Below, piece after piece: positions 1-10,395 of a stretch of 64,000 bases of DNA; the first letter of the stretch is position 1; the number at the start of each line of letters is the position of its first letter. The stretch spans positions 88,758 through 152,757 of the forward strand of contig JAIMKV010000002.1 in assembly GCA_020692205.1 (NCBI GenBank). The letters are read 5' to 3'. The notes under the pieces were generated by a model that searched no databases, was not told the DNA's origin, and was given only the letters and a program-made list of their open reading frames with translations. Origin of the DNA: Myxosarcina sp. GA_180221_E-2-1-MAG-40_15. GTDB lineage: Bacteria > Cyanobacteriota > Cyanobacteriia > Cyanobacteriales > Xenococcaceae. The translations under genes and the position numbers were made by a program.

Positions 1-8
1 TGCCTTAC

Positions 9-195
9 AACAATGGTTCGGACAGTTTTATTAACGAACTTGTAAGCCTTACAGGACAATAGTTATCAAAATTTGGCTTTTTTCTCAAGTTAGCTATAAA
101 GCTAACTTTGATTAAATTAAGTTTGCTGATGATAAATGCGAATTCTCTAGGCTTTCAGTCTTTGAAATTATTCAAATTTTGTCCGAACCATTGTT
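9..195. repeat. Palindromic MITE-like element with 16-bp terminal inverted repeats
   Basis: Positions 9-24 read AACAATGGTTCGGACA and 180-195 are its exact reverse complement, giving a 187-bp element. Smaller inverted repeats lie inside: TGTAAG/CTTACA at 41-53, and GTTAGCT/AGCTAAC at 89-106, close to the centre. No ORF is contained. It ends 18 bp before the next gene. The architecture suggests a non-autonomous mobile element, but no target-site duplication could be confirmed because the left flank is at the window edge. Confidence 0.6.
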
Positions 196-213
196 ACAAT
201 ACATCAATAATTA

Positions 214-879
214 ATGGCAGATCTCAAGCCACATCAAAGAATTAATGATATTCTTTTAGCACCCTTAGAAAAACCAGCACTGCAATGGTTAGCAGCAAAT
301 ATGCCAGCTTGGGTGAATCCTGATCTTTTGACGGGGATTGGTATCTTGGGTGGAGTAATGACCTTTTTTGGTTATTGGTTATCCAACTACTTTCCCCTGA
401 TGCTTTGGATTGCTAGTTTAGGATTTGCGGTTAATTGGTTTGGTGACAGTTTAGATGGTACTCTAGCACGTCACCGCCAGATCGAGCGACCAAAATATGG
501 TTTTTTCCTCGATCATACTGTAGATGCATTTAACGAGGTGCTGATTGTAATTGGTCTTGGGCTATCTCCCTATGTAACTTTCAGTGTTGCCTGTCTGGCG
601 CTGATTGGTTATTTGCTCATGTCAGTATTGGTTGACATTCGCACTTATATAAACGGCGTTTTCCAGCTTTCTTATGGCAAATTTGGTCCTACCGAAGTGC
701 GAGTAATTCTGATCTTACTTAATACAGTAATGTTTTTCTGGGGTATCCCAGAAGCTAAATTACCCTTGGGATTGACTATTTACGATCTACCCATAGCTTT
801 TATTGCTTCTATTTTGGGCATTCTATTTGCAGTTGGCTCAATTCAGAATGCTGTTGAGTTAGCCAAACTTAATGAATAA
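214..879 (+). CDS. CDP-alcohol phosphatidyltransferase family membrane protein
   Basis: A 221-residue polytopic membrane protein. It carries the family signature for transferring a phospho-alcohol from a CDP-activated lipid: D78, D81-G82, A85-R86, G96, D100 and D104, matching DxxDGxxAR-x(7-9)-GxxxDxxxD. The Asp residues bind metal and the CDP substrate in this family. Hydrophobic segments around 40-60, 62-78, 115-140, 165-180 and 190-212 support membrane embedding. The acceptor (glycerophosphate, inositol or another) cannot be read from the sequence. It begins immediately after a palindromic repeat, which may carry or disturb its promoter. Confidence 0.85.
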   Translation: MADLKPHQRINDILLAPLEKPALQWLAANMPAWVNPDLLTGIGILGGVMTFFGYWLSNYFPLMLWIASLGFAVNWFGDSLDGTLARHRQIERPKYGFFLDHTVDAFNEVLIVIGLGLSPYVTFSVACLALIGYLLMSVLVDIRTYINGVFQLSYGKFGPTEVRVILILLNTVMFFWGIPEAKLPLGLTIYDLPIAFIASILGILFAVGSIQNAVELAKLNE

Positions 880-986
880 AGTAATTTATAATTTATTTCT
901 TTAGACCGAAGCAAAATCAATCGCTTTAAGAAATAATTAAAATTAAACTGATCTGTGAAAACAAATTTTTATAAATTTTAGTTTTA

Positions 987-1238
987 ATGAAATTACCAGA
1001 TTTAGATGTGAGAACTATCGACCGTGTGGTGGAAATGGCTTGGGAAGATCGCACACCCTTTGCAGCGATTGAAACCCAGTTTGGTTTAAAAGAGAAAGAA
1101 GTCATCGCTTTGATGCGACAAGAAATGAAACACTCTAGCTTTAAAATGTGGCGTAAGAGAGTCACGGGGCGTAAGACGAAGCATCTAGCCAAGAGAGATT
1201 TTATTGAAGGAAGATTTCGCTGTAAAGAACAAAAGTAG
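987..1238 (+). CDS. TIGR03643 / DUF2805 family small protein
   Basis: An 83-residue basic protein whose sequence (MAWEDRTPF, FGLKEKEVIALMR, SFKMWRKRV) matches the TIGR03643/DUF2805 family. The family is widespread in bacteria and has no established function. The central ALMRQEMKHSSFKMWRKR helix is strongly basic and would suit nucleic-acid binding, but that is only a guess. It stands alone between a lipid gene and a sugar-transporter permease, with about 75 bp to the next start. Confidence 0.75.
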   Translation: MKLPDLDVRTIDRVVEMAWEDRTPFAAIETQFGLKEKEVIALMRQEMKHSSFKMWRKRVTGRKTKHLAKRDFIEGRFRCKEQK

Positions 1239-1313
1239 GGATCTAGGAGTTACGATCTGAAACTTGACCTGATATGTTTAGAGCTACACTAAACTTTATT
1301 TAAGGTACTGGGT

Positions 1314-2147
1314 ATGGCAAATAGGCATTCGGTGACGAGAACAGTTGGAACGTATTTAGTTTTAAGTGCGATCGCTTTTTTGATGCTGTTTCCACTCCTG
1401 TGGTTAATTGGCACTTCTTTTAAATCCCCCACGGAAGATATTTTTGCTTTTCCGCCGCAGCTATTTCCTAGCCAGCCTACTTTTGATAACTTTATTACAG
1501 TCTGGGATGCCTATCCTTTTGGACTGTATTTATACAATAGTGCGATCGTCGCTTTGCTGGCAGTAGGGCTAAACCTGTTGTTATGTTCTTTAGCAGCTTA
1601 TCCTTTGGCTCGTCTAGATTTTCAGGGACGAGAGTTTATTTTCGCTTTAGTTCTAGCGACGATTATGATTCCTTTTCAGATTGTGATGATTCCCCTATAT
1701 ATTTTGGCGGTTAACTTAGGGTTGAGAAATACTTATCTGGGAATTGTTTTGCCTAATCTTACCTCGGCGTTTGGCATTTTTCTGCTCAGACAGGCACTTA
1801 AAGCTGTTCCCCTAGAATTAGAAGAAGCTGCTCGGATTGATGGTTGTTCTGAACTAGGCATCTGGTGGAATATAATGCTTCCCGCCATTCGTCCTGCTTT
1901 ATTTACCTTGGCTATCTTTGTCTTTATTGGCTCTTGGAGTGATTTTTTATGGCCCTTAATTGTCTTAGACGATCCAAATTACTATACTCTACCTTTAGCA
2001 GTAGCTAATTTAGCAGACTCTTTTTCTCTCGACTGGAGATTAGTAGCAGCGGGGTCAGTTATTTCGATCGCCCCAATCTTGCTCTTATTTCTGTTTCTCC
2101 AGCGATATATTGTGCCGACTGATGTTGGTAGCGGAGTGAAGGGATAG
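1314..2147 (+). CDS. Carbohydrate ABC transporter permease (MalG-like)
   Basis: A 277-residue inner-membrane permease of the CUT1 type with about six transmembrane helices. The cytoplasmic EAA loop (EEAARIDGCSELGIWWNIMLP, roughly residues 177-197) that docks the ATPase subunit is clear, and the N-terminus has the usual SFKSPTED periplasmic segment after the first helix. No MalF-type partner, binding protein or ATPase is adjacent, so the rest of the transporter must be elsewhere. The substrate is unknown; in cyanobacteria related permeases carry glucosylglycerol, trehalose or sucrose. Confidence 0.87.
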   Translation: MANRHSVTRTVGTYLVLSAIAFLMLFPLLWLIGTSFKSPTEDIFAFPPQLFPSQPTFDNFITVWDAYPFGLYLYNSAIVALLAVGLNLLLCSLAAYPLARLDFQGREFIFALVLATIMIPFQIVMIPLYILAVNLGLRNTYLGIVLPNLTSAFGIFLLRQALKAVPLELEEAARIDGCSELGIWWNIMLPAIRPALFTLAIFVFIGSWSDFLWPLIVLDDPNYYTLPLAVANLADSFSLDWRLVAAGSVISIAPILLLFLFLQRYIVPTDVGSGVKG

Positions 2148-2175
2148 TTGGAGAGAATGGGAGAAGTTTGGAAGA

Positions 2176-3900
2176 CTAAGGATCGCAACGGTAAAGGCGA
2201 TCAAGATATCCGTCTTCTGGTAACTCTATAGTCGAGTTATTAAAGCAGTGAATTTGATTCATCGCTGCTTCGCCAATATCTAAATTTACCGTCCAGAGAT
2301 CTAGCGGTTTTTTCTGGTTGGCTATACTTTGGTCAAGATTATATAAACCCAGATCGACACCATTTATATATAGTTGATTAAGTAAGAATTTTGGGGTTGC
2401 ATCTAATAAATCGGCATCTATGTTGTGGTCAGTTTTCCCCCGATTAAAAGAATATGCCAGAGCGATCAATTCTCTAACTTGCGAATGGGTTTTATACCTC
2501 ACTGCTACGATAGCGGGATTGGTAGAAGTTCTTTGAATAAAGGCTGCTGCCAGATCCGACGGCTGTGATTTTTGATAGCCATAGTTATTGATTACGGTGA
2601 AAGAACCCAATAAACCCATAGCAAACAATACTGCAACTACTCGTTTAGTTTTTAGGTGATATTGCCAACAATTAACTAAAGCTACTGCTACGAGCAGAAT
2701 GAAGACTGGGAAATAAACAAAATGGTATCGAGCCGCTAAAGAAAGATTACGTCCCGAACCATAGATAATTAACAAAAAAAGTAAAATTGAAGCAATCAAA
2801 TAATTACTAGCGATCGCCATTCCTATATGTTCTCGGTCATTCGCTAGCTGTATACGCCAGCCTTTGATTAACTTTGGTATTGCCCAAATCACTACGGTTT
2901 GCATTACTACCAGGCAGATTACTGCTACCGCTGTCGGAATTCCTTCTACAGGCAATAACATTACCATCGACTGCACCCAACCAATTAAGCGTAAAGGCGG
3001 CAGCCAAATTTCTTTGAGGTCAAAACTCGTCTGAATCCAGGTAGTCAATTCATTGTCCGAAACTCCTTGAACTGATGGTAACCAAACCAAGCAGCCAACT
3101 AAAGTACCATAGCCCGCTAAGTATAGACTACGCCAATATTTAAAACCTAATTGACGACGATTCAACCACCAGATAGGTATAATCGCGATCGCTTCTGCAC
3201 CTAAAGCAATGACAAAGAAGTAGTGTGTGGCAACTCCTAAAGCATTGATGACAATCCAAACAGAGTTAAGCCAAAGCGGCAGCGGTTTTTTTTGGCTAAT
3301 TAACTGAACTGCTTTGACCAAACAGGTGAGCGAACCAATGACCCATAATACAGTCAGGGTGTAATGACGCGCTTCCTGTGCCAAATAGATTCCATAGGGA
3401 GAAATCGCCATTAGCACCGCAGCAAAATGCGCCACCAAACGAGAACGAAAAGCAACCCAACCTAAACCAAAGATGGCAGGAATAGCCAAAGTACCGAAAA
3501 TAGCACTGAGCGATCGCGCAATCTGTAACGGGACTAAATCCCCGTTCTCTAGCCACAGCTTAATCCACCAGTGAGTTAGCCAAAAATAAAGCGGTGGATG
3601 GGTACTTTCCTGCATTAGCCGTTGAAATACTTCTGCATAACCAATCGCAGTATCTAAACGCAAAGGAGCAAGTAAAGTTTCAATTGAAACAACCCGATCT
3701 AAAGGAATGGCATTAAAGCCGTGACCTAAACTATAGCCAATAGTGGCAATTTCAATTGAAGAAGCTGGTTTTAAAGCTAAATTAGTCAGACGAAGCGTCA
3801 ATCCTAAAACTACCCAGATCGAGAGCAATAAAAGGCTGAGGGAAAAAAGGCGATCTTGGTTATCTCGCCCTATATCTTCTTGATTACAGTTGGTTTTCAA
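2176..3900 (-). CDS. Glycosyltransferase family 39-like membrane protein
   Basis: A 574-residue protein with about ten hydrophobic segments and a soluble C-terminal tail from about residue 455. After TM1 there is a luminal segment with HPPLYFWLTHWW (about residues 97-108), typical of ArnT/PMT-type glycosyltransferases that use polyprenyl-phosphate sugars. The start is TTG at 3900; no better upstream start is evident. It is convergent with the ABC permease gene, with 28 bp between stops. The acceptor (protein, lipid or polysaccharide) cannot be told. Confidence 0.72.
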   Translation of the reverse strand: MKTNCNQEDIGRDNQDRLFSLSLLLLSIWVVLGLTLRLTNLALKPASSIEIATIGYSLGHGFNAIPLDRVVSIETLLAPLRLDTAIGYAEVFQRLMQESTHPPLYFWLTHWWIKLWLENGDLVPLQIARSLSAIFGTLAIPAIFGLGWVAFRSRLVAHFAAVLMAISPYGIYLAQEARHYTLTVLWVIGSLTCLVKAVQLISQKKPLPLWLNSVWIVINALGVATHYFFVIALGAEAIAIIPIWWLNRRQLGFKYWRSLYLAGYGTLVGCLVWLPSVQGVSDNELTTWIQTSFDLKEIWLPPLRLIGWVQSMVMLLPVEGIPTAVAVICLVVMQTVVIWAIPKLIKGWRIQLANDREHIGMAIASNYLIASILLFLLIIYGSGRNLSLAARYHFVYFPVFILLVAVALVNCWQYHLKTKRVVAVLFAMGLLGSFTVINNYGYQKSQPSDLAAAFIQRTSTNPAIVAVRYKTHSQVRELIALAYSFNRGKTDHNIDADLLDATPKFLLNQLYINGVDLGLYNLDQSIANQKKPLDLWTVNLDIGEAAMNQIHCFNNSTIELPEDGYLDRLYRCDP

Positions 3901-4102
3901 GTTGTCAGGAAAAAATTACCTAGAGGATTTAGCGTTCAAGATAATAACAGGATTTGTTGGCAATTGTGAAAAAAAGGCAAAATTCCAAATTCATCGTGAT
4001 AAATTGCCCTGTGAACAAAACGATTGTCTTAGAATTTAAGAACATAGCTATCCAACACTTAGATAAAATTTTAGCTCAAGCACAAATTAGGACAAATCAA
4101 TA

Positions 4103-4678
4103 ATGGCAATCAATTTAAGCAAAGGAGAAAGAATTTCTCTAGAAAAAGTAGCCCCTGGACTAGTAGAAATTTATATTGGTTTAGGCTGGGATATTAACGC
4201 TACTGATACTGGAGGGGATTTTGATATTGATGCGTCAATTTTTCTTTTGGATAGTAACGACAAGTTAATTTCTGACAAACACTTCATTTTTTACAATAAT
4301 CCAATCAGTCCAGATCCAGAACAATCGATTCAGCAACGAGGAGACAACCGAACTGGTGCAGGAGAGGGAGACGATGAGATAATTGATGTTAACCTTAAAA
4401 CAGTTCCCCCAGACGTAGCTAAAATGGCACTTACTGTGACTATTCATGAAGCTGAAAAACGTCATCAAAATTTTGGTCAGGTAAGCAATGCTTTTGTCCG
4501 AATTGTAAACTGCGAAAATGAAACAGAAATTATTCGCTACGACCTAACTGAAGATTTTTCTGTAGAAACTGCCTTGATTATGGCAGAACTCTATCGTAAA
4601 GATGGGGAATGGCGCATGAATGCCGTTGGCGCGGGTTACGAAGGCGGACTACAGGCTTTAGTAGAGCGATATCAATAA
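4103..4678 (+). CDS. TerD family protein (first paralogue)
   Basis: A 191-residue TerD-domain protein. It shows the family features: N-terminal LSKGERISL, GLGWD, an acidic FDIDAS segment, GDNRTGAGEGDDE (acidic calcium-binding loop) and C-terminal ELYRKDGEWR. TerD-family proteins are cytosolic and linked to stress or tellurite resistance and calcium binding; the exact role is not settled. It is the first of three tandem paralogues and is very close in sequence and identical in length to the second, pointing to a recent duplication. An AGGAC sequence lies about 10 bases before the ATG. Confidence 0.9.
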   Translation: MAINLSKGERISLEKVAPGLVEIYIGLGWDINATDTGGDFDIDASIFLLDSNDKLISDKHFIFYNNPISPDPEQSIQQRGDNRTGAGEGDDEIIDVNLKTVPPDVAKMALTVTIHEAEKRHQNFGQVSNAFVRIVNCENETEIIRYDLTEDFSVETALIMAELYRKDGEWRMNAVGAGYEGGLQALVERYQ

Positions 4679-4882
4679 AAGCATCAAAGGACGTAGGGAG
4701 GAGAAATGAGGGCAGGGAAATTAGTTAAAAGTCAACAGTCAAGGTCATGATGTTTGACAATTTCTCGATTTATTAAGTATTGCTTAATAATTTTGCTCTC
4801 GTTTCTGCTTTTTTTTATGGCAATTAATGACGAACTACAAACATCACTAATTAATAAATCGGATAATCAACAGATAAAAAAA

Positions 4883-5458
4883 ATGGCAGTCAATCTTAGT
4901 AAAGGACAACGCATATCTCTAGAAAAAGTCGCCCCAGGATTAAGCGAAGCTTTTGTTGGCTTGGGTTGGGACACTAATGTTACCGATACTGGACAAGATT
5001 TTGATATCGACGCTTCGGTTTTTCTGTTAAATAGCAATGAGAAATTGATTTCCGATAGTCACTTTATTTTTTACAATAATCTTGCTAGTCCCGATCCTGA
5101 TAAATCTGTAGAACATTTAGGAGATAATCGAACTGGTGTAGGAGAAGGAGACGATGAAGTAATTAAGGTAAATCTCCGGCAGGTTCCTCCCGATGTGAGT
5201 AAGATCGTGATGGTTGTGACTATTCATGAAGCCGAACAACGCCAACAAAATTTTGGTCAGGTACAAAATGCTTTTGTACGGGTGGTTGATGCTAAAAATC
5301 AACAAGAAGTAGTTCGATATGACCTTACCGAAGATTTCTCAATCGAAACTGCTCTAATTATGACTGAACTCTATCGCAAAGATGGAGAATGGCGAGTTAA
5401 TGCTGTAGGCGCAGGTTATCAGGGTGGTTTACAGGCGTTATTAGACCGCTATCAGTAA
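4883..5458 (+). CDS. TerD family protein (second paralogue)
   Basis: A 191-residue TerD protein when started at ATG 4883, exactly matching the length and N-terminus of the upstream paralogue (MAVNLSKGQRISLEKVAPGL). It keeps GLGWD, FDIDAS, the GDNRTGVGEGDDE loop and ELYRKDGEWRVNAVGAG. The frame stays open upstream to a TTG at 4754, which would add 43 residues including a strongly hydrophobic stretch (CLIILLSFLLFF). I chose the inner ATG by homology. No good ribosome-binding site precedes it, so the longer membrane-anchored form cannot be excluded. Confidence 0.88.
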   Translation: MAVNLSKGQRISLEKVAPGLSEAFVGLGWDTNVTDTGQDFDIDASVFLLNSNEKLISDSHFIFYNNLASPDPDKSVEHLGDNRTGVGEGDDEVIKVNLRQVPPDVSKIVMVVTIHEAEQRQQNFGQVQNAFVRVVDAKNQQEVVRYDLTEDFSIETALIMTELYRKDGEWRVNAVGAGYQGGLQALLDRYQ

Positions 5459-5569
5459 GGAGTAGAAAAGAATCAGCAGAAAAGAGCAAGACAGTAATTA
5501 GCAAAATTATCGGCTAAATAACAACAATCTCAACTAACCAATTAAGCACTTTACAGGCATATTAAACCA

Positions 5570-6160
5570 ATGGCAATCAACCTAAAAAAAGGACAGCGAA
5601 TCTCGTTAACCAAAGAAGATCCCAGCCTGAAGCAAATTATGTGTGGACTGGGCTGGGACGTTTCGGCCAAATCTGGAGGTTTTTTTGGTGGCAATAAACA
5701 GTTCGATCTTGATTCTTCGGTGATTTGTCTAGATGCAGATAAGAAATTGACCGATGTTAAAAATATAATTTACTTTGGTAATTTAAGACATAGCTCTAGC
5801 GCGATCGCCCATCAAGGAGATAATCTTACAGGTGCAGGAGAAGGAGATGATGAGGTGATTAACATCGATCTACCATTGATTCCCCCCAGCATTGCTTATT
5901 TAATATTTGCCATCAATATTTATAAATGCGATCAGCGTCGTCAAGACTTTAGCATGGTCAACAATGCTTTTGTACGTTTAGTGAACCGCACCACTAATAA
6001 AGAATTAGCTCGCTATAATCTTTCAGGTGCAGAATATAAAGGGATGACAGGAATGATTTTAGCCGAACTCTATCGTCACAATGATGACTGGAAAATGGCA
6101 GCGGTTGGTAATGGATTCAAAATAGCGACTTTGGCTGATATCGCTAAAATCTATACTTAG
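5570..6160 (+). CDS. TerD family protein (third, diverged paralogue)
   Basis: A 196-residue TerD-domain protein that is more diverged than the two before it. It has a Gly/Phe-rich insertion (SGGFFGGNKQ, about residues 36-45) before the FDLDSS acidic segment, and keeps GDNLTGAGEGDDE and AELYRHNDDWK. The insertion resembles the TerD/TerZ/CABP subtypes. It follows the second paralogue by 111 bp in the same direction, so the three are probably co-transcribed. Tellurite-type integral membrane partners such as TerC are not present in the window. Confidence 0.88.
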   Translation: MAINLKKGQRISLTKEDPSLKQIMCGLGWDVSAKSGGFFGGNKQFDLDSSVICLDADKKLTDVKNIIYFGNLRHSSSAIAHQGDNLTGAGEGDDEVINIDLPLIPPSIAYLIFAINIYKCDQRRQDFSMVNNAFVRLVNRTTNKELARYNLSGAEYKGMTGMILAELYRHNDDWKMAAVGNGFKIATLADIAKIYT

Positions 6161-6332
6161 TCAATCAACTAAGCAGAACTGTACTATTTGTTAAGTAGTT
6201 AATCGTAGCGTAGTTAGTAGATAACTTTAGTTCAACTTACTCAGAAGATTTTACAATAACAGAAGTAACATTATCAGGCTATCTACCAACAAAATAACTT
6301 TACAACGCTAACTAAAAATACAGTACAAATCA

Positions 6333-6551
6333 GTGTCTTGGATTACACTAAAGACGACTAAAGCTCGCTGGGAGGCTGAGTTGATGCAGCAAATATTGAA
6401 TGCGTATGATATCCCTTGTCGTGTTCTCAATATTGGGGCAGGAATATATTGTGGAGATGGAACTCAAGCAGCTCTTCAGGTAAGATCTAAAGACCAATGG
6501 ACAGCTTTACTGCTTTTGAGTCCTCCTGAAGATAGTCAAGAAATAAGTTAA
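6333..6551 (+). CDS. Small DUF2007-like protein
   Basis: A 72-residue protein starting at GTG 6333 (MSWITLKTTKARWEAELMQQIL). The pattern of an N-terminal strand, a helix with WEAELMQQIL, a short Gly loop and a final RSKDQWTALLLL strand resembles the DUF2007 ferredoxin-like fold, often described as a putative signal-transducing domain. It sits 24 bp before accD and may be co-transcribed with it. Function is unknown. Confidence 0.6.
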   Translation: MSWITLKTTKARWEAELMQQILNAYDIPCRVLNIGAGIYCGDGTQAALQVRSKDQWTALLLLSPPEDSQEIS

Positions 6552-6575
6552 CGCTCTATAAAAAAACCTAAATTT

Positions 6576-7499
6576 ATGTCTTCTTTATTTGATTGGTTTG
6601 CCAACATCAGAAAAAATGAACCCTCAGTCCAAAAGCAGCAGGAACGAGAAATTGCCGATGGTTTATGGACAAAATGTAATTCCTGTAGCTCAGTAGCATA
6701 TACCAAAGATCTTCAGGCTAATCAATTAGTTTGTCCCGAATGTAATTATCATAATCGAGTTGATAGTGATGAAAGAATTAAACAGCTAATCGATCCCGAT
6801 AGCTGGCAGCCTCTAGATGAGAATATTTCTCCTGTCGATCCCCTCAAGTTTCGCGATCGCAAGGATTATAAGGCTAGATTACAAGACTATCAAGCCAAAA
6901 CTGGTTTAACCGATGCCGTGAAGACAGGAACAGGCTTAATTGACGGGTTACCCCTAGCCTTGGGAGTAATGGATTTTCGCTTCATGGGTGGCAGTATGGG
7001 TTCTGTCGTCGGCGAAAAACTCTGTCGTTTAATTGAACACGCCACTGCTGAACAGTTTCCAGTGGTTATTGTCTGTTCATCTGGTGGAGCGAGAATGCAA
7101 GAAGGTATGTTTAGCTTGATGCAGATGGCGAAAATTTCAGGTGCGCTGCAACGTCATCAAACAGCCAAATTGCTTTATATTCCTTTGTTGGCTCATCCGA
7201 CTCTAGGTGGTGTCACGGCTAGCTTTGCCATGCTGGGAGATATTATTTTGGCTGAACCTAAAGCAACTATTGGCTTCGCAGGAAGGCGTGTGATCGAACA
7301 AACATTAAGAGAAAAATTACCTGATGGATTTCAAACATCTGAATATCTCTTGGAACACGGTTTTGTCGATTTGATCGTACCTCGTACTCAACTGAAAAAG
7401 ACTTTGGCACAGTTGATTAGTTTACATCAGCCTTTTTATTCTTTGATGTCTCCATTAGAGGAAAATAAGCATCATACGGAAGTGAGCAAGACTGTTTAG
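6576..7499 (+). CDS. accD: Acetyl-CoA carboxylase carboxyltransferase subunit beta
   Basis: A 307-residue AccD, the beta subunit of the carboxyltransferase that moves CO2 from biotin-BCCP to acetyl-CoA to form malonyl-CoA, the first step of fatty-acid synthesis. The N-terminal zinc ribbon is complete (C34, C37, C53, C56). The crotonase-fold core follows, with [10 protein letters not shown] and the [12 protein letters not shown] oxyanion region, then [17 protein letters not shown]. Length is normal for bacteria. The other ACC subunits are not nearby, which is common in cyanobacteria. Confidence 0.96.
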   Translation: MSSLFDWFANIRKNEPSVQKQQEREIADGLWTKCNSCSSVAYTKDLQANQLVCPECNYHNRVDSDERIKQLIDPDSWQPLDENISPVDPLKFRDRKDYKARLQDYQAKTGLTDAVKTGTGLIDGLPLALGVMDFRFMGGSMGSVVGEKLCRLIEHATAEQFPVVIVCSSGGARMQEGMFSLMQMAKISGALQRHQTAKLLYIPLLAHPTLGGVTASFAMLGDIILAEPKATIGFAGRRVIEQTLREKLPDGFQTSEYLLEHGFVDLIVPRTQLKKTLAQLISLHQPFYSLMSPLEENKHHTEVSKTV

Positions 7500-7553
7500 A
7501 GTAACAGGTTTATTTATAACTATATTCAACTAAATTATTTAGTATTTGTCAAA

Positions 7554-7925
7554 ATGTTGTCAACTTTGCAACAACCACTCTCTAAAGTACTCATGTTGGC
7601 GATCGCGATCGCCTTCTGTCAACCTCTCCAAGCGAATACAATGCCCTTAACTCAGACTGAAATCGATCAAAAGATTCAAACCATACCTCAATGGCAACAG
7701 GAAGAGCAAACTATTACCCGCACCTTTAAATTTAAAAATTTTGTCGAGGCGATCGCGTTTGTTGATCGATTAGTCGAACCAGCTGAAGCAGCAGGACACC
7801 ATCCAGATCTAGCTATTTCATATAATCAAGTCACTGTCTCTCTAACCTCCCACGATGCAGGAGGGCTAACCCAAAAAGATTTTACTCTGGCTCAAACCAT
7901 CTCCAACCTAGCCGAATCAAAATAA
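7554..7925 (+). CDS. Pterin-4a-carbinolamine dehydratase-like protein with signal-like N-terminus
   Basis: A 123-residue protein with a full PCD/DCoH domain (about residues 32-120), including the catalytic AAGHHPDLAISYNQVTV segment and SLTSHDAGGLTQKD. The family dehydrates 4a-hydroxytetrahydropterin and can serve as a dimerisation cofactor. Residues 1-28 look like a signal peptide or anchor: a hydrophobic LMLAIAIAF core, encoded partly by two overlapping GCGATCGC palindromes, followed by LQAN. An internal ATG at 7641 (MPLTQTEIDQ) gives the standard cytosolic form of 94 residues, so the start is uncertain. Confidence 0.82.
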   Translation: MLSTLQQPLSKVLMLAIAIAFCQPLQANTMPLTQTEIDQKIQTIPQWQQEEQTITRTFKFKNFVEAIAFVDRLVEPAEAAGHHPDLAISYNQVTVSLTSHDAGGLTQKDFTLAQTISNLAESK

Positions 7926-8860
<935 letters not shown>

Positions 8861-8908
8861 GCATCTTTTGGCTTAGTATCAATGCTGATCAATTACTTCA
8901 GGCATTGA

Positions 8909-9451
<543 letters not shown>

Positions 9452-9513
9452 GAGATTGATTAGCAGTTTGATTTTTGATAAATAAACAGAGAGTATTTCT
9501 GTTCGATTAATGT

Positions 9514-9569
9514 GAGCTTTAGGCCTGTTGCTATGACTTTAGAAGGTTTGAGTATCAGTTCTAAAGCTC
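9514..9569 (+). promoter_or_regulatory. Mutually exclusive hairpins between cpeA and cpeZ
   Basis: The arm at 9559-9569 (TTCTAAAGCTC) can pair with either of two upstream arms. One is GAGCTTTAG at 9514-9522 (9 bp with 9561-9569). The other is CTTTAGAA at 9537-9544 (8 bp with 9559-9566, 14-base loop), which is followed by a T-rich tract (CTCGTTGTTTTG). The inner hairpin looks like a terminator and the outer one would exclude it. Whether it attenuates transcription of cpeZ or only processes the message is not known. Confidence 0.45.
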
Positions 9570-9759
9570 TCGTTGTTTTGATTGATCAATGATGATAGAG
9601 ACATAGAGACTTAGTCAAATAGCTAAATAAACGTAGCTAAGTTATCTCTATTCATTTTTACTGACCTTCGGTCATAAATAAGCGGATTTTTAGCCAGAAC
9701 AACCTTGATATTGGGCATATATTTCGCAACAAAAAATTAATCAACAACTATCAAGTCTG

Positions 9760-10365
9760 ATGACCATAGACGATCTATTTGAGAAACTCAAGCATCCTAA
9801 TCCAAATTTGCGTGAAAAAGCGATGTGGGAAATAGCTGAGGCTAGGGATGAAAATACTATTCCTCGTCTAATGAGCATTCTCAACCAGGAAGACGTAACC
9901 TATAGAAGAGCAGCAGTAAAAACTTTGGGGGTAATTGGCGCAGAGGTTGTCCCACCAGTGGTAGATTCATTGCTCAATAGCGATAACCCTACAGTACGCT
10001 CTAGCTGTGCCAAGGTATTGGCTCAAATCGTAGTTAACCATCCAGACGTACCAATGCCAGAAGCAGGAATTCAAGGATTAAAACAAGCACTTGAAGATCC
10101 TAATCCTGTGGTTAATATACCTGCGGTAATGACTTTGGGTGAAATTGGTTCTCCTGTCTTCGATCTTTTGATTGAAACTTTAAACACGACTGAAAACATA
10201 GTAGTCCAAGTATCAATTTTAAACGCTATTGGCTCAATGGGAGATGTTAGAGGCATCGAGGTATTAACTAATTTAAGCAAGGATCAGACTGCCGATCCTT
10301 ATATTCAGGAATCAGCAACTAGTGCTTTATCTCGGTTAGAAATGGTGCTGAAATATAGCAGTTAA
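9760..10365 (+). CDS. cpeZ: CpeZ-like HEAT-repeat phycoerythrin maturation protein
   Basis: A 201-residue all-helical protein of four to five HEAT/PBS-lyase repeats of about 31 residues: NPNLREKAMWEIAE, YRRAAVKTLGVIG, NPTVRSSCAKVLAQ, NPVVNIPAVMTLGEIG and VSILNAIGSMGD. Length and sequence fit CpeZ, a CpcE/F-family partner that assists bilin attachment or isomerisation on phycoerythrin, commonly acting with CpeY. cpeY is absent here. It lies 308 bp after cpeA in the same direction, separated by the alternative hairpin. Confidence 0.82.
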   Translation: MTIDDLFEKLKHPNPNLREKAMWEIAEARDENTIPRLMSILNQEDVTYRRAAVKTLGVIGAEVVPPVVDSLLNSDNPTVRSSCAKVLAQIVVNHPDVPMPEAGIQGLKQALEDPNPVVNIPAVMTLGEIGSPVFDLLIETLNTTENIVVQVSILNAIGSMGDVRGIEVLTNLSKDQTADPYIQESATSALSRLEMVLKYSS

Positions 10366-10395
10366 AAACTAGCTAATTCTGGGAAAACTAAGGGT

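Noticed and set aside
926..1192. 88-residue minus-strand frame
   Set aside because: It is the complement of the clearly recognised TIGR03643 gene and has no family resemblance.
4706..4750. 14-codon ORF with a GGGAGG site between the first two TerD genes
   Set aside because: Its codons are made of heptad-like AAAGTCAACAGTC sequence; the ribosome site is probably chance in a purine-rich stretch.
9532..9594. 19-20-codon ORF over the cpeA-cpeZ hairpin, possible leader peptide
   Set aside because: No ribosome-binding site and no codon bias of note for a leader mechanism.
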